NCBI GenBank assembly: GCA_964590075.1
Contig: CAZPXS010000016.1
Location: 1 to 8,731 of the forward strand
Direction of reading: 5' to 3'
Length of the DNA stretch: 8,731 nt
From: JAGDVO01 sp964590075 [NCBI: uncultured Aquificales bacterium]
GTDB taxonomy: Bacteria; Thermosulfidibacterota; Thermosulfidibacteria; Thermosulfidibacterales
The notes under the pieces are model-generated. The model searched no databases, was not told the DNA's origin, and worked only from the letters and a program-made list of their open reading frames with translations. Below are positions 1 through 6,325 of this stretch, in pieces (the first letter of the stretch is position 1; every line of letters starts with the position of its first letter). Position numbers and translations under genes: made by a program.

Positions 1-359
1 TCCTCGTAGGGGTTCAGGTCCTCCCGCTGCAGGTTCTCCATGAGGGCGATGGCCTGGGCCGCCCGCTCGTCCACCTCCAGGACCACCACCGGGACCTCCG
101 CGAGGCCCGCCAGCTGGGCCGCCCGGTAGCGCCTTTCCCCGGCGACGATCTCGTACTTCCCGTCCCCCCTTGGGCGCACCAGGAGGGGCTCCAGGACCCC
201 GTGGGCCCGGATGGACTCCGCCAGGGCCTTCAGGGAGGCCTCCTCAAAGCGGCGGCGGGGCTGGGGGCGGGGAACGAGCTCGCCTAAAAGCGCCGTGGAG
301 GAAGCCGGGCGCTTCGCCTCCTCCACCAGTCCCTTTAGGTAAGCGCGGATGGCGCTCAC
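1..359 (-). CDS. parB: ParB-family partition protein, N-terminal part (runs off left edge)
   Basis: This is a chromosome or plasmid partition protein that loads on centromere-like parS sites and works with ParA. The gene starts with GTG at 359 and overlaps the parA stop by 4 nt (GTGA), so translation is probably coupled. 119 codons are present before the window ends. The translation begins [20 protein letters not shown]. It has the ParB N-terminal CTP-binding signature GERRYRAA at residues 74-81 and the conserved [12 protein letters not shown] at residues 108-119. ParB and Noc proteins share these two boxes. The N-terminal tail (residues 1-40) is basic and Pro/Arg-rich, in the place where ParB proteins carry the ParA-stimulating peptide. 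The HTH and dimerisation domains lie outside the window. Identification is firm. Whether it serves a plasmid or the chromosome is inferred only from the CRISPR context. Confidence 0.93.
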   Translation of the reverse strand, partial: MSAIRAYLKGLVEEAKRPASSTALLGELVPRPQPRRRFEEASLKALAESIRAHGVLEPLLVRPRGDGKYEIVAGERRYRAAQLAGLAEVPVVVLEVDERAAQAIALMENLQREDLNPYE

Positions 360-1318
360 GCCACCACCTCCTCGTAGCGGAAGACCTCCTTGAGCAGGAA
401 GTCGGCCAGTTTGGCGATCTCCTCCGCCGCCTCCCTGTCCCCCGTGAGCTGGATGGGCACCTGCTCCTCCGTGGCCCGGCGGTGCGGCCCCGGGCGGTAG
501 GCGATGCGGGGGGCCACGGGGGCGATCTCCTCAAGCTCCTTGATGGTGTCCAACACCCGGTTGTCCCCGGCGGTGCGGGCGTCGTACTTGGTGGGGACGA
601 AGGCCCGGATGATGTGCGGCCTCCCGGCCACCCGCTCGGGGTCCACCTTGCGCAAGGCCTCCCGGTACTCCTTGGCCACCCCGATCACCGCCTTCAGGGC
701 CTGCACCCCCTTGGCGCCCGTTTCCACGGGCACGATGAGCCCGTCCCCGGCCAAGGCGGCCATCACCGCCAAGGAGCCCAGGGAGGGCAGGGAGTCCACG
801 AAGACCAGGTCGTAGCCCGTGAGCTTCTCCAAGGCGGTGCGCAGGGCCAAGGCCCCCAAGGGCTTGCGGTCTAGCTCCAGCTCCCCCACCGCCAGGTCCA
901 CGGAGGCGGGCACCAGGTGGAGGTTCCGCCCCACCTCCCGGGGCCGGGGCAGAACGTCTTGCCGGATGACCCTCAGGAGGGTTTCCCCGTCCTCCACGGT
1001 GCTCGGGTCCACGCCGAGCCAGGCGGTGAGGTTGGCCTGGGGGTCGGCGTCCACCAAGAGGACCCGGTAGCCCCTCGAGGCCAGCTCAAACCCCAAGTCC
1101 CGGGCCAAGGAGGTCTTCCCCGCCCCCCCAGCGTGGGTGAAGAGGGTGTAGACCTGCCTGCCCCGCTCGGGGCCGTCAATCTCCTCGGGGATGTACCAGT
1201 AGTGGCCGAGGCGCACCGCCTCCACCCGGCCCTCCCGGATCCACTTCCGGGCCAAGCTTTCCGAGATCCCCTGCATGCGGGCCCACTCCGTGAGGGGCAC
1301 CAGCCGCTCCCTTTTCAT
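356..1318 (-). CDS. parA: ParA-type partition ATPase with N-terminal helix-turn-helix
   Basis: The 320-aa product is a P-loop partition ATPase that would act with ParB to segregate the replicon. Residues about 5-45 look like a MerR/excisionase-type helix-turn-helix ([19 protein letters not shown] followed by a short wing, HYWYIPEE). The ATPase domain starts near residue 55. The Walker A motif is HAGGAGKTS (62-70), the [10 protein letters not shown] loop is at 89-98, and Walker B is LVFVDS (171-176). The deviant Walker A signature lysine, normally K in KGGxGKT, is Ala63 here, while the P-loop lysine (K68) is present. ATG 1318 is preceded 6 nt upstream by a TAGGCT -10 box with no Shine-Dalgarno, which suggests a leaderless start. 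The stop overlaps the parB start by 4 nt. The N-terminal DNA-binding domain makes autoregulation plausible, as in type Ia ParA proteins of P1 and P7, but that is inference. Confidence 0.93.
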   Translation of the reverse strand: MKRERLVPLTEWARMQGISESLARKWIREGRVEAVRLGHYWYIPEEIDGPERGRQVYTLFTHAGGAGKTSLARDLGFELASRGYRVLLVDADPQANLTAWLGVDPSTVEDGETLLRVIRQDVLPRPREVGRNLHLVPASVDLAVGELELDRKPLGALALRTALEKLTGYDLVFVDSLPSLGSLAVMAALAGDGLIVPVETGAKGVQALKAVIGVAKEYREALRKVDPERVAGRPHIIRAFVPTKYDARTAGDNRVLDTIKELEEIAPVAPRIAYRPGPHRRATEEQVPIQLTGDREAAEEIAKLADFLLKEVFRYEEVVA

Positions 1319-1324
1319 GGCGGA

Positions 1325-1354
1325 AGCCTACCAAGGAAGTGCGCCCTGGCGCAA
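1325..1354 (-). promoter_or_regulatory. Candidate leaderless promoter of parA
   Basis: On the minus strand, TTGCGC (1349-1354) and TAGGCT (1325-1330) are separated by 18 bp, and TAGGCT ends 6 nt before the parA ATG. This fits the TTGNNN / TANNNT pattern of Thermus sigma-A promoters and the common leaderless arrangement. No Shine-Dalgarno is visible before the ATG. Transcription from here would make parA-parB independent of the cas6 unit upstream. Confidence 0.5.
1340..1353. promoter_or_regulatory. Palindrome overlapping the parA -35 box (candidate operator)
   Basis: TGCGCC-CT-GGCGCA is a perfect inverted repeat with 6-bp arms and a 2-bp centre. It covers five of the six bases of the proposed parA -35 box. 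A protein bound here would block the promoter. The obvious candidate is ParA itself, through its N-terminal HTH, or ParB. The function is inference from position and symmetry. A short GC palindrome can also arise by chance in DNA of this composition. Confidence 0.35.
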
Positions 1355-1377
1355 GAGCTCCGTGCCGGCTCCCGTAC

Positions 1378-1968
1378 CTACCGGACGACGAAGCGGGCCA
1401 CCCAAACGAGCTCGCAAGCCCCCGCCCCCGTGTCCTTGCGGGTGGTGGAGGTGCGCCAAAAAAAGCCCTCGGGCCCGTACACGTTCACCAAGTACCCCTC
1501 CAGGCGCACCACCTGGCCCGGCCGCGCCCGGGCCAGGGCCCGCTCCACCGCCTCCGTGGCGGGGATCAGGTGCATGTTGGCGCTGCTTTCCACGATCTCC
1601 TGCAGGGGAATGGGGGGCTCCCCCGAGCCGGCGTAGAAGTAGAAGCGGTCCGCCTGCCACAGGCGCATCCGCCGAAGCACCGCCGTGTCCGACATCCGCC
1701 CCCAGCCCAAGGCGAAGTCCCAGGGGGCGATGGCGGCCCCCCGGTCGTAGCGGTAGCGGCGCTTGCTGAGGAGACGGGCCTCGAGGCCAAACCGGGCCAC
1801 GGGCTCAAGCCGGTAGGAGCCCTTTACCAGGGTACGAGGATCCTCCGGCTCCAAGGCCTCCTGCACCGGGGGATAAGGGGCGAGGACCCCCGGGGGCGGG
1901 GGCTTGGGCCGCGCCCAAAACCAGGCCACCCCCAGGAGGAGGGCCAAGGCCAAGAGGAGCCTACCCAT
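1378..1968 (-). CDS. Conserved membrane-anchored protein of unknown function
   Basis: The 196-aa product has an N-terminal hydrophobic helix (about residues 4-19, LLLALALLLGVAWFWA), then a Pro-rich linker (PKPPPP at 21-26), then a soluble domain. It has no lipobox Cys, so it is more likely a signal anchor than a lipoprotein. The domain would lie outside the cytoplasmic membrane. Striking short motifs are DFALGWGRMSD (84-94), SSANMHLIP (128-136) and DTGAGACELVWV (179-190). I recall similar motif strings from small uncharacterised bacterial proteins but cannot give a family name. The ATG overlaps the cas6 3' end by 8 nt, and a GGGAGGGGG purine tract immediately upstream can serve as Shine-Dalgarno, so it is probably co-translated with cas6. 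Its stop lies 59 nt before parA. Nothing in the protein suggests a nuclease or CRISPR role. Its place between cas6 and parA may be incidental. Confidence 0.8.
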   Translation of the reverse strand: MGRLLLALALLLGVAWFWARPKPPPPGVLAPYPPVQEALEPEDPRTLVKGSYRLEPVARFGLEARLLSKRRYRYDRGAAIAPWDFALGWGRMSDTAVLRRMRLWQADRFYFYAGSGEPPIPLQEIVESSANMHLIPATEAVERALARARPGQVVRLEGYLVNVYGPEGFFWRTSTTRKDTGAGACELVWVARFVVR

Positions 1969-2695
1969 CCCCCTCCCGCAGGGCGAACACCTTGGCCCGC
2001 CCGTAGCCTAAGGCGGTCTTGGCCCCCACCCCGGCGAAGAAGGCGAAGCGCCCCAAAGCCCAAAGCCAGGCCAGCTCCTCCTCCTTTGCCCTGGGCAGGT
2101 GGTAGACCACCCGGCCCACGAAGCCCACGGCGTCCACCTCCGTTTCCGCCTTCAGGGTGCGCCCCTCCAGCCAGCGCACCGTGGTCCGCTCCAAAAGGGC
2201 TTCCCGCACCCCATCCGGTGCCTGGAGAGGCCCGAAGGCCTCGAGGCGCCGAAGAAGGCTCTCCACGACCAGTTTGGGCTCGGGCATGGGGTAGTGCACC
2301 CCCTTGCGGCGGAAGAAGGTGGGGCTGTGGAAACGCAGGGGAAGGTCCGGCCCCGAGGGGTTTTGGAAGAGGCGGGGGTAAGTGGTGACCCCCGCCCAGG
2401 GGTGGCCCTCCTGAAGCACCGCCCGCACGTGAAAGGGTTTGCCCAACCGCACCGCTTCCCCCTCCAGGGCGAAGAGCCTGGGGGAAAGCCTGGCGTAGAG
2501 CTCCTCCTTGAGGAAGCTCACCCTGGCCCAGTACGCCCCCTCCTTGCCGCCGAAACCCAGGGCGAAGGGGTTTTCCCCCTGCTCGTGGACCTCGGGGGCC
2601 ACCTCCCGCACGAGGCCGTAGAAGAATCCCCGAAGCCCCACGGGCTCGGGTGGGCCCTCCCCTCGCAACACCAAGACCACGGAGGCCAGCACCAC
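1961..2695 (-). CDS. cas6: CRISPR pre-crRNA processing endoribonuclease Cas6
   Basis: The 244-aa product is a RAMP-fold metal-independent ribonuclease that cleaves within CRISPR repeats to release crRNA intermediates. Family marks are a candidate catalytic histidine, H37 in VHEQG, at the end of the first helix; the mid-protein signature FHSPTFFRRKGVHYPMPEP (122-140) followed by LVVESLLRRLE; and the C-terminal glycine-rich loop GVGAKTALGYGRAKV (222-236), which contacts RNA in Cas6 proteins. Length matches the family. The start is GTG at 2695. No Shine-Dalgarno precedes it, but a TAAAAT -10 box ends 6 nt upstream, so a leaderless mRNA is likely. A second GTG lies one codon downstream. It is transcribed divergently from the csm operon that needs its product, and its 3' end overlaps the next gene by 8 nt. 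His37 as the catalytic residue is inferred from position. Confidence 0.9.
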   Translation of the reverse strand: MVLASVVLVLRGEGPPEPVGLRGFFYGLVREVAPEVHEQGENPFALGFGGKEGAYWARVSFLKEELYARLSPRLFALEGEAVRLGKPFHVRAVLQEGHPWAGVTTYPRLFQNPSGPDLPLRFHSPTFFRRKGVHYPMPEPKLVVESLLRRLEAFGPLQAPDGVREALLERTTVRWLEGRTLKAETEVDAVGFVGRVVYHLPRAKEEELAWLWALGRFAFFAGVGAKTALGYGRAKVFALREGDG

Positions 2696-2701
2696 GGGGG
2701 G

Positions 2702-2707
2702 ATTTTA
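2702..2707 (-). promoter_or_regulatory. -10 box of a leaderless cas6 promoter
   Basis: TAAAAT on the minus strand ends 6 nt before the cas6 GTG. This is the spacing expected if transcription starts at or next to the start codon. No convincing -35 hexamer is found 16-18 bp upstream, so the promoter may be weak or regulator-dependent. Confidence 0.5.
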
Positions 2708-2711
2708 CCCG

Positions 2712-2731
2712 CCTGTGCATCCGTCACGCGG
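2712..2731 (+). promoter_or_regulatory. Candidate CRP (cAMP receptor protein) site upstream of cas10
   Basis: The sequence CCTGTGCATCCGTCACGCGG resembles the Thermus thermophilus CRP consensus as I recall it: YNNGKKCMNWNNTCACANSS. It differs at only two of the defined positions. If the cas10 mRNA starts at the ATG, the site is centred at about -40.5, close to the class II CRP position of -41.5. It would replace the -35 element, which is indeed missing. CRP control of cas genes is reported in T. thermophilus HB8. The consensus is from memory and should be checked. Confidence 0.42.
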
Positions 2732-2749
2732 CCAAGGCCGAAGAAGGGG

Positions 2750-2755
2750 TAACCT
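2750..2755 (+). promoter_or_regulatory. -10 box of a leaderless csm operon promoter
   Basis: TAACCT fits TANNNT and ends 6 nt before the cas10 ATG at 2762. There is no Shine-Dalgarno before that ATG, so a leaderless transcript is likely. No good -35 hexamer lies 16-18 bp upstream, which suggests an activator-dependent promoter and agrees with the CRP-like site at 2712-2731. Confidence 0.5.
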
Positions 2756-2761
2756 GTTTGC

Positions 2762-5176
2762 ATGGCAGACGGGCTTTCCGTGGCCCTGGCGGCCCTTCTC
2801 CACGATGTGGGCAAACTCCTCTCCCGCGCCCGCTGGAACGAGCGGGACGAGGAGATGCCCGACCGCACCCACACCGCCTACACCGCCCGCTTCATCCGGT
2901 CCCAGGCGCCCCTCTTCCAACGAGCCGGCCTGGACCCCGAGTGGCTGGCCCGCACCGCAAGCCGCCACCACGAGGGCTGGCACAACCGCCCCCAGTACCA
3001 GCCCGACACCCCCGAGGCCTGGTGCGTGGCCCTGGCGGACACCCACGCCTCCCAGGAGCGGGAAGGGGAGGGGGGAGGAAGCCCCCCGGAGGTGCCCCTC
3101 CAGCCCATCTTCGCCCGGCTCCGCCTCCAGGGGCGGGAGGGGGAGGGTGGGGTGGGCCTGAGCCCGGTGCACGCCCTGGGGGAGGGCCTGGTGCCGGGGG
3201 CGCCCTACCCGGAGACCCAGCCCAACGTGCGCAAAGAAGTTTACGCCCGCCTCCTGGAGCGCCTGGAGGGGCGGCTCGCCGCCTTCCACCCCCAAAACCC
3301 GCAGGGCCTCCTCATGGGCCTCCTTTCGGCCTTCCAGGAAACCCTCTCCCTGGTCCCCGCCGACACGCAAAGCGAGCCCGATGTTTCCCTCTACGATCAC
3401 CTCCGCCTGACCGCCGCCATCGCCCACGCCCTCTGGCGCTATCACGGGGAGGCGCCTTCCGTGGAGGCCCTTCGGCAAGACGGGGAGAAGTTTCTCCTGG
3501 TGGTGGGGGACATGGGCGGGATCCAAGGCCACATCTACCGCATCGCCGGGGCGGAGACCGGGGTGGGGGGGATCGCCAAGCGCCTCCGGGCGCGGAGCCT
3601 CGAGGTGAGCCTGGCCTCCGAGGCCATGGCCTTGGGGATCCTGCGGGCGGTGGGCCTCACACCCCTAAACCGCATCCTGGGGGCGGGGGGAAAGTTCTAC
3701 CTACTGCTACCCAACACCGAGGACGCCCTGGAGGCCCTGAACGAGGCCCAAGCCGCCTGGGGCTCCTGGGCCTTGGAGAACGGGGCAAGCCTCCTGCCCC
3801 ACCTGGCCTGGGTGGCCTTCAAGGGCGAGGCCTTCCGCCGCTTCCCCGCCTTGCTGCAACGGGCTCACCAGGCCCTGGCCCTGGCCAAGCTGAAGCCCCT
3901 TCCCTTCCTCCAGGCCACGGAGGCGGGGGTGCGGGAGGCCCTCCGCCCCTGCGCCGCCTGCGGCCTGCGCCCCGCCCAGAAGGACGAACCCGGAAGCCTC
4001 TGCCTGGGCTGCGAGCTAGAGCGGGAGGTGGGGGGGCTTTTGCCGAAGAGCGACCGGGTGGGCTTCTTCGCCGAGGAGGCCCCGAGGCCCTACCTGCGCC
4101 TTCCCCCCTTCCGGGTGGCCCTGGGGCAGGGGGGGTTTCCCAAGGCGCCCTTCCACACCTACCGGGCCCAGGCCGACTTCGCCCCCGACGGCGCCTCCTT
4201 TGAGGTGAAGCCCCTTTTGGGCCACCTGCCCACGGTGGCCCACGCCCTCAAGGCCAAGGGGGTTTCCCCGGAGGAGTACCGGGCGTGGGCCCAGGAAGAG
4301 GGCCTTTGGGAAGCGGAGGAGGGCTTGGCCTTGGATCGGCCCCTCACCTTCTCCGAGCTCGCCCACCTCTCCCAGGGGGCTTCCTACCTGGGGGGCCTCC
4401 TCCTGGACGCCGACCGCATGGGGGAAGCCTTCGCCACGGGGTTTAGGGGAGAGGAGCGGGACCTGGCCACCCCGAGCCGCATCGCCGCCCTATCCCGGGC
4501 CCTGGAGTGGTTTTTCAGCGTGGAGGTCTTGGAGCTCATGCGAAACCCCTCCCGCTACCAAAAGCGCCTGGGGTGGGATGACCTCGAGGCCCGCCGCAAG
4601 GAAGCGCGCTACCCCCTCCTCTACAGCGTCTACTCGGGCGGGGACGACCTCTTCCTCCTGGGGCCCTGGGACGCCCTCCTGGATTTCGCCCTTGACCTCG
4701 CGGAGCTTTACCGCCAGTACACCCGGCATCCCGCCCTCACCCTTTCCGGGGCCTTTCTCCTCTTCGCCCCCAAGTCCCCGGTGCCCCAGATGGCCCAGGC
4801 CCTGCAGGAGGCGGAGAAAAAGGCCAAGGGCGCGGGGCGGGGGAGGCTTTACCTCTTCGGCCAGGCGGTGCCGTGGGGGGAGCTAAAGGGGCTTCGCCCC
4901 TGGCAGGAGGGCCTGAGGCGGGACCTCGAGGCGGACCGGGTGAGCAAGGCCCAGGTCTACCGTTGGCTCTCCCTGTGGCGGCGCTTCGCGGCGGCGGAGG
5001 ACGAGGGGGCGCGCATGGGGTACAAGCCCCTCCTGGCCTACGCCCTCAGGCGCCTGCGGGAGAGGGACGAGGCGGCTTGGAAGAGGTACCTCACGCTTCT
5101 AGACCATCAGGACCCGGCCTGGGTCTACCTGCCCGTCTGGGTCCAGTGGGCGCTATACCAGGAAAGGAGGAGCTAA
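2762..5176 (+). CDS. csm1: Type III-A CRISPR large subunit Cas10/Csm1
   Basis: The 804-aa product is the scaffold and signalling subunit of the Csm complex. The N-terminal HD nuclease domain has LLHDVGK (H14, D15), RHHEGWH (H69, H70) and [10 protein letters not shown] (D93), so the metal ligands for target-activated ssDNA cleavage look intact. A zinc-binding region has C397, C400, C414 and C417 (CAAC...CLGC). The second palm domain carries [11 protein letters not shown] (545-555) and [10 protein letters not shown] (625-634). The GGDD motif is the cyclase site that makes cyclic oligoadenylate from ATP on target RNA binding. Length is typical of Csm1. Between the HD and first palm regions there is a Gly/Glu-rich insert with two REGEGG copies (100-105 and 125-130). 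The ATG at 2762 sits 6 nt after a -10 box with no SD, which fits leaderless translation. The stop abuts the csm2 ATG directly. Function assignment is firm; activity is inferred from intact motifs. Confidence 0.97.
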   Translation: MADGLSVALAALLHDVGKLLSRARWNERDEEMPDRTHTAYTARFIRSQAPLFQRAGLDPEWLARTASRHHEGWHNRPQYQPDTPEAWCVALADTHASQEREGEGGGSPPEVPLQPIFARLRLQGREGEGGVGLSPVHALGEGLVPGAPYPETQPNVRKEVYARLLERLEGRLAAFHPQNPQGLLMGLLSAFQETLSLVPADTQSEPDVSLYDHLRLTAAIAHALWRYHGEAPSVEALRQDGEKFLLVVGDMGGIQGHIYRIAGAETGVGGIAKRLRARSLEVSLASEAMALGILRAVGLTPLNRILGAGGKFYLLLPNTEDALEALNEAQAAWGSWALENGASLLPHLAWVAFKGEAFRRFPALLQRAHQALALAKLKPLPFLQATEAGVREALRPCAACGLRPAQKDEPGSLCLGCELEREVGGLLPKSDRVGFFAEEAPRPYLRLPPFRVALGQGGFPKAPFHTYRAQADFAPDGASFEVKPLLGHLPTVAHALKAKGVSPEEYRAWAQEEGLWEAEEGLALDRPLTFSELAHLSQGASYLGGLLLDADRMGEAFATGFRGEERDLATPSRIAALSRALEWFFSVEVLELMRNPSRYQKRLGWDDLEARRKEARYPLLYSVYSGGDDLFLLGPWDALLDFALDLAELYRQYTRHPALTLSGAFLLFAPKSPVPQMAQALQEAEKKAKGAGRGRLYLFGQAVPWGELKGLRPWQEGLRRDLEADRVSKAQVYRWLSLWRRFAAAEDEGARMGYKPLLAYALRRLRERDEAAWKRYLTLLDHQDPAWVYLPVWVQWALYQERRS
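3130..3156 (+). other. Strict G-quadruplex motif inside cas10
   Basis: Six runs of at least three guanines (4, 3, 5, 3, 4 and 3) are separated only by single bases (C, A, A, T, T). One-base loops make for very stable quadruplexes in vitro. The motif is on the coding strand and would therefore be in the mRNA. It encodes the second REGEGG copy of the Cas10 insert. A functional role is not shown; GC-rich coding DNA encoding Gly/Glu produces such tracts. Confidence 0.5.
5163..5170 (+). promoter_or_regulatory. Strong Shine-Dalgarno of csm2
   Basis: AAAGGAGG lies 6 nt before the csm2 ATG and within the last codons of cas10. It gives csm2 its own strong initiation signal, in contrast to the leaderless cas10 start. 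This fits the need for several Csm2 copies per complex. Confidence 0.7.
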
Positions 5177-5581
5177 ATGGCCACCCTCGAGTTTTACCGC
5201 GACAAGGAGAAAGGACTCTTGGACCCCGTTCTTTTTGAGCGGGCCCGCCAGGTGGCGGAGGACTTGGTTCGGGAAGGCAAGGTCAAGTCCAGCCAGTTCC
5301 GCAACTACTTCGCCGAGCTTCGCGCCCTGGAAAACCGCTTCCAGAAGGAGCGCAAGGCGGACGAGGACCTGGCCTTCGCCCGGCTCGTGCCGGAGCTGGA
5401 ACTTTTGAAGGCCAAACTGGCCTACAACACGCGCGCGCAAGGCCCCTTACGGGGAGCCGGGAAGTTCGTGGCCTTCCTCAACGAGGCCTTAGACGCGGGC
5501 AAAAGAAGCCCCAAGGACTTTGAGGCCATGATGAAGTACGTGGAGGCGGTGCTGGCCTATTTCTACGCTTTAGGCAAGTGA
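5177..5581 (+). CDS. csm2: Type III-A small subunit Csm2 (Cas11)
   Basis: The 134-aa product is a mostly helical small subunit that lines the belly of the Csm filament along the crRNA-target duplex. It matches the family in length and in the motifs KSSQFRNYFAELR (37-49), ELELLKAKLAYNTR (73-86) and a C-terminal helix FEAMMKYVEAVLAYFYALGK (115-134). Basic residues in the first and third of these would face RNA. The ATG follows the cas10 TAA without any gap and has an AAAGGAGG Shine-Dalgarno at 6 nt spacing. The TGA is followed directly by the csm3 Shine-Dalgarno. Identification rests on motifs, size and its place between csm1 and csm3, and is firm. Confidence 0.94.
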   Translation: MATLEFYRDKEKGLLDPVLFERARQVAEDLVREGKVKSSQFRNYFAELRALENRFQKERKADEDLAFARLVPELELLKAKLAYNTRAQGPLRGAGKFVAFLNEALDAGKRSPKDFEAMMKYVEAVLAYFYALGK

Positions 5582-5586
5582 GGAGG
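5581..5586 (+). promoter_or_regulatory. Shine-Dalgarno that fixes the csm3 start
   Basis: AGGAGG begins on the last base of the csm2 stop and ends 6 nt before the ATG at 5593. This favours that ATG over the in-frame GTG at 5578, which would put the same purine run inside the gene as Arg codons. Confidence 0.75.
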
Positions 5587-5592
5587 CGTGGG

Positions 5593-6324
5593 ATGAAGCT
5601 CAGGAAGATCTTCCGTATCCAAGCCATTCTCCTGGCCAAGACCGGGCTCAGGATCGGCATGAGCCGCGACCAGATGGCCATCGGCGACCTGGACAACCCC
5701 GTGATCCGCAACCCCCTCACGGACGAGCCCTACATCCCGGGCTCCAGCCTCAAGGGGAAGCTCCGCTACCTCCTGGAGTGGAGCCTGGGCGGGGACTACA
5801 TCCTGAAGGCCAAGGAACGTCACGTCTACGCCTCGCAGGACCCCGAGGACCCCGTGGCCCGCATCTTCGGCCTGGCCCCGGAAAACGATGATGCTTCCCT
5901 CAAAGCAGCCAGGGAACGGGGTCCCACGCGGCTCCTGGTGCGGGACGCCTACCTCACCCCCGATTCCAAGGAGGAGCTGGAGCGCACCATCGCCCGGGGC
6001 GGCTACCTCACGGAGATCAAGCAGGAGGTCTTCATCCCCCGCCTGGGCGGCAACGCCAACCCCCGCACCACGGAGCGGGTGCCCGCCGGGGCGCGGTTTC
6101 ACGTGGAAATGGTCTACCGCGTTCTGGACGAGCAGGACGAGGAGAACTTCCGCCGCTACGTCCTCCGCGCCCTGGAGCTCTTGGAGCTGGACGGCCTGGG
6201 CGGCCACATCAGCCGGGGCTACGGCCAGGTCTACTTCCTCCACCCCGAGAAGCCCCTGGAGGCCCAGGAGGGCCTACCCCTCTCGGAGCGGCTCAAGATC
6301 GCCGAGGTCAACCTGGCGGGGTAG
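5593..6324 (+). CDS. csm3: Type III-A backbone and target-RNA nuclease Csm3 (Cas7 family)
   Basis: The 243-aa product is a RAMP protein that forms the repeated backbone along the crRNA and cuts bound target RNA at 6-nt intervals. The catalytic aspartate is seen as D34 in IGDLDNPV, aligning with D33 of Streptococcus thermophilus Csm3 (IGAIDSPV). Other family motifs are IPGSSLKGKLR (48-58), TEIKQE (140-145), RTTERVPAGARF (158-169) and the C-terminal glycine loop LGGHISRGYGQV (202-213). The start at 5593 is chosen for the AGGAGG Shine-Dalgarno and because MKLRKIFRIQ matches the usual N-terminal beta strand. An alternative GTG at 5578 would add five residues. csm4 begins 1 nt after the stop. Slicing activity is inferred from the intact Asp. 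Confidence 0.96.
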   Translation: MKLRKIFRIQAILLAKTGLRIGMSRDQMAIGDLDNPVIRNPLTDEPYIPGSSLKGKLRYLLEWSLGGDYILKAKERHVYASQDPEDPVARIFGLAPENDDASLKAARERGPTRLLVRDAYLTPDSKEELERTIARGGYLTEIKQEVFIPRLGGNANPRTTERVPAGARFHVEMVYRVLDEQDEENFRRYVLRALELLELDGLGGHISRGYGQVYFLHPEKPLEAQEGLPLSERLKIAEVNLAG

Positions 6325-6325
6325 C

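Noticed and set aside
1339-2388. 349-codon plus-strand open frame opposite the envelope protein and cas6
   Set aside because: It is a shadow frame. The minus strand carries a signal-anchored protein and a Cas6 with clear motifs.
2705-3532. 275-codon minus-strand open frame opposite cas10
   Set aside because: It is a GC-driven antisense shadow. The plus strand encodes an HD domain with intact motifs here.
2650-4203. 517-codon plus-strand open frame overlapping cas6 and cas10
   Set aside because: Its translation is a Pro/Gly/Arg-rich shadow without motifs, starting antisense to cas6 and running through cas10 in another frame.
5578-5592. GTG at 5578 as the csm3 start
   Set aside because: It would put the AGGAGG Shine-Dalgarno inside the gene and add MRRRG before the usual Csm3 N terminus. 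The ATG at 5593 has ideal spacing.
6095-6110. parS-like site centred on CACGTG
   Set aside because: It matches the classic 16-bp parS at only 12 positions, lies inside the csm3 coding frame where it encodes conserved-looking residues, and loses symmetry on the right arm. Most likely chance.
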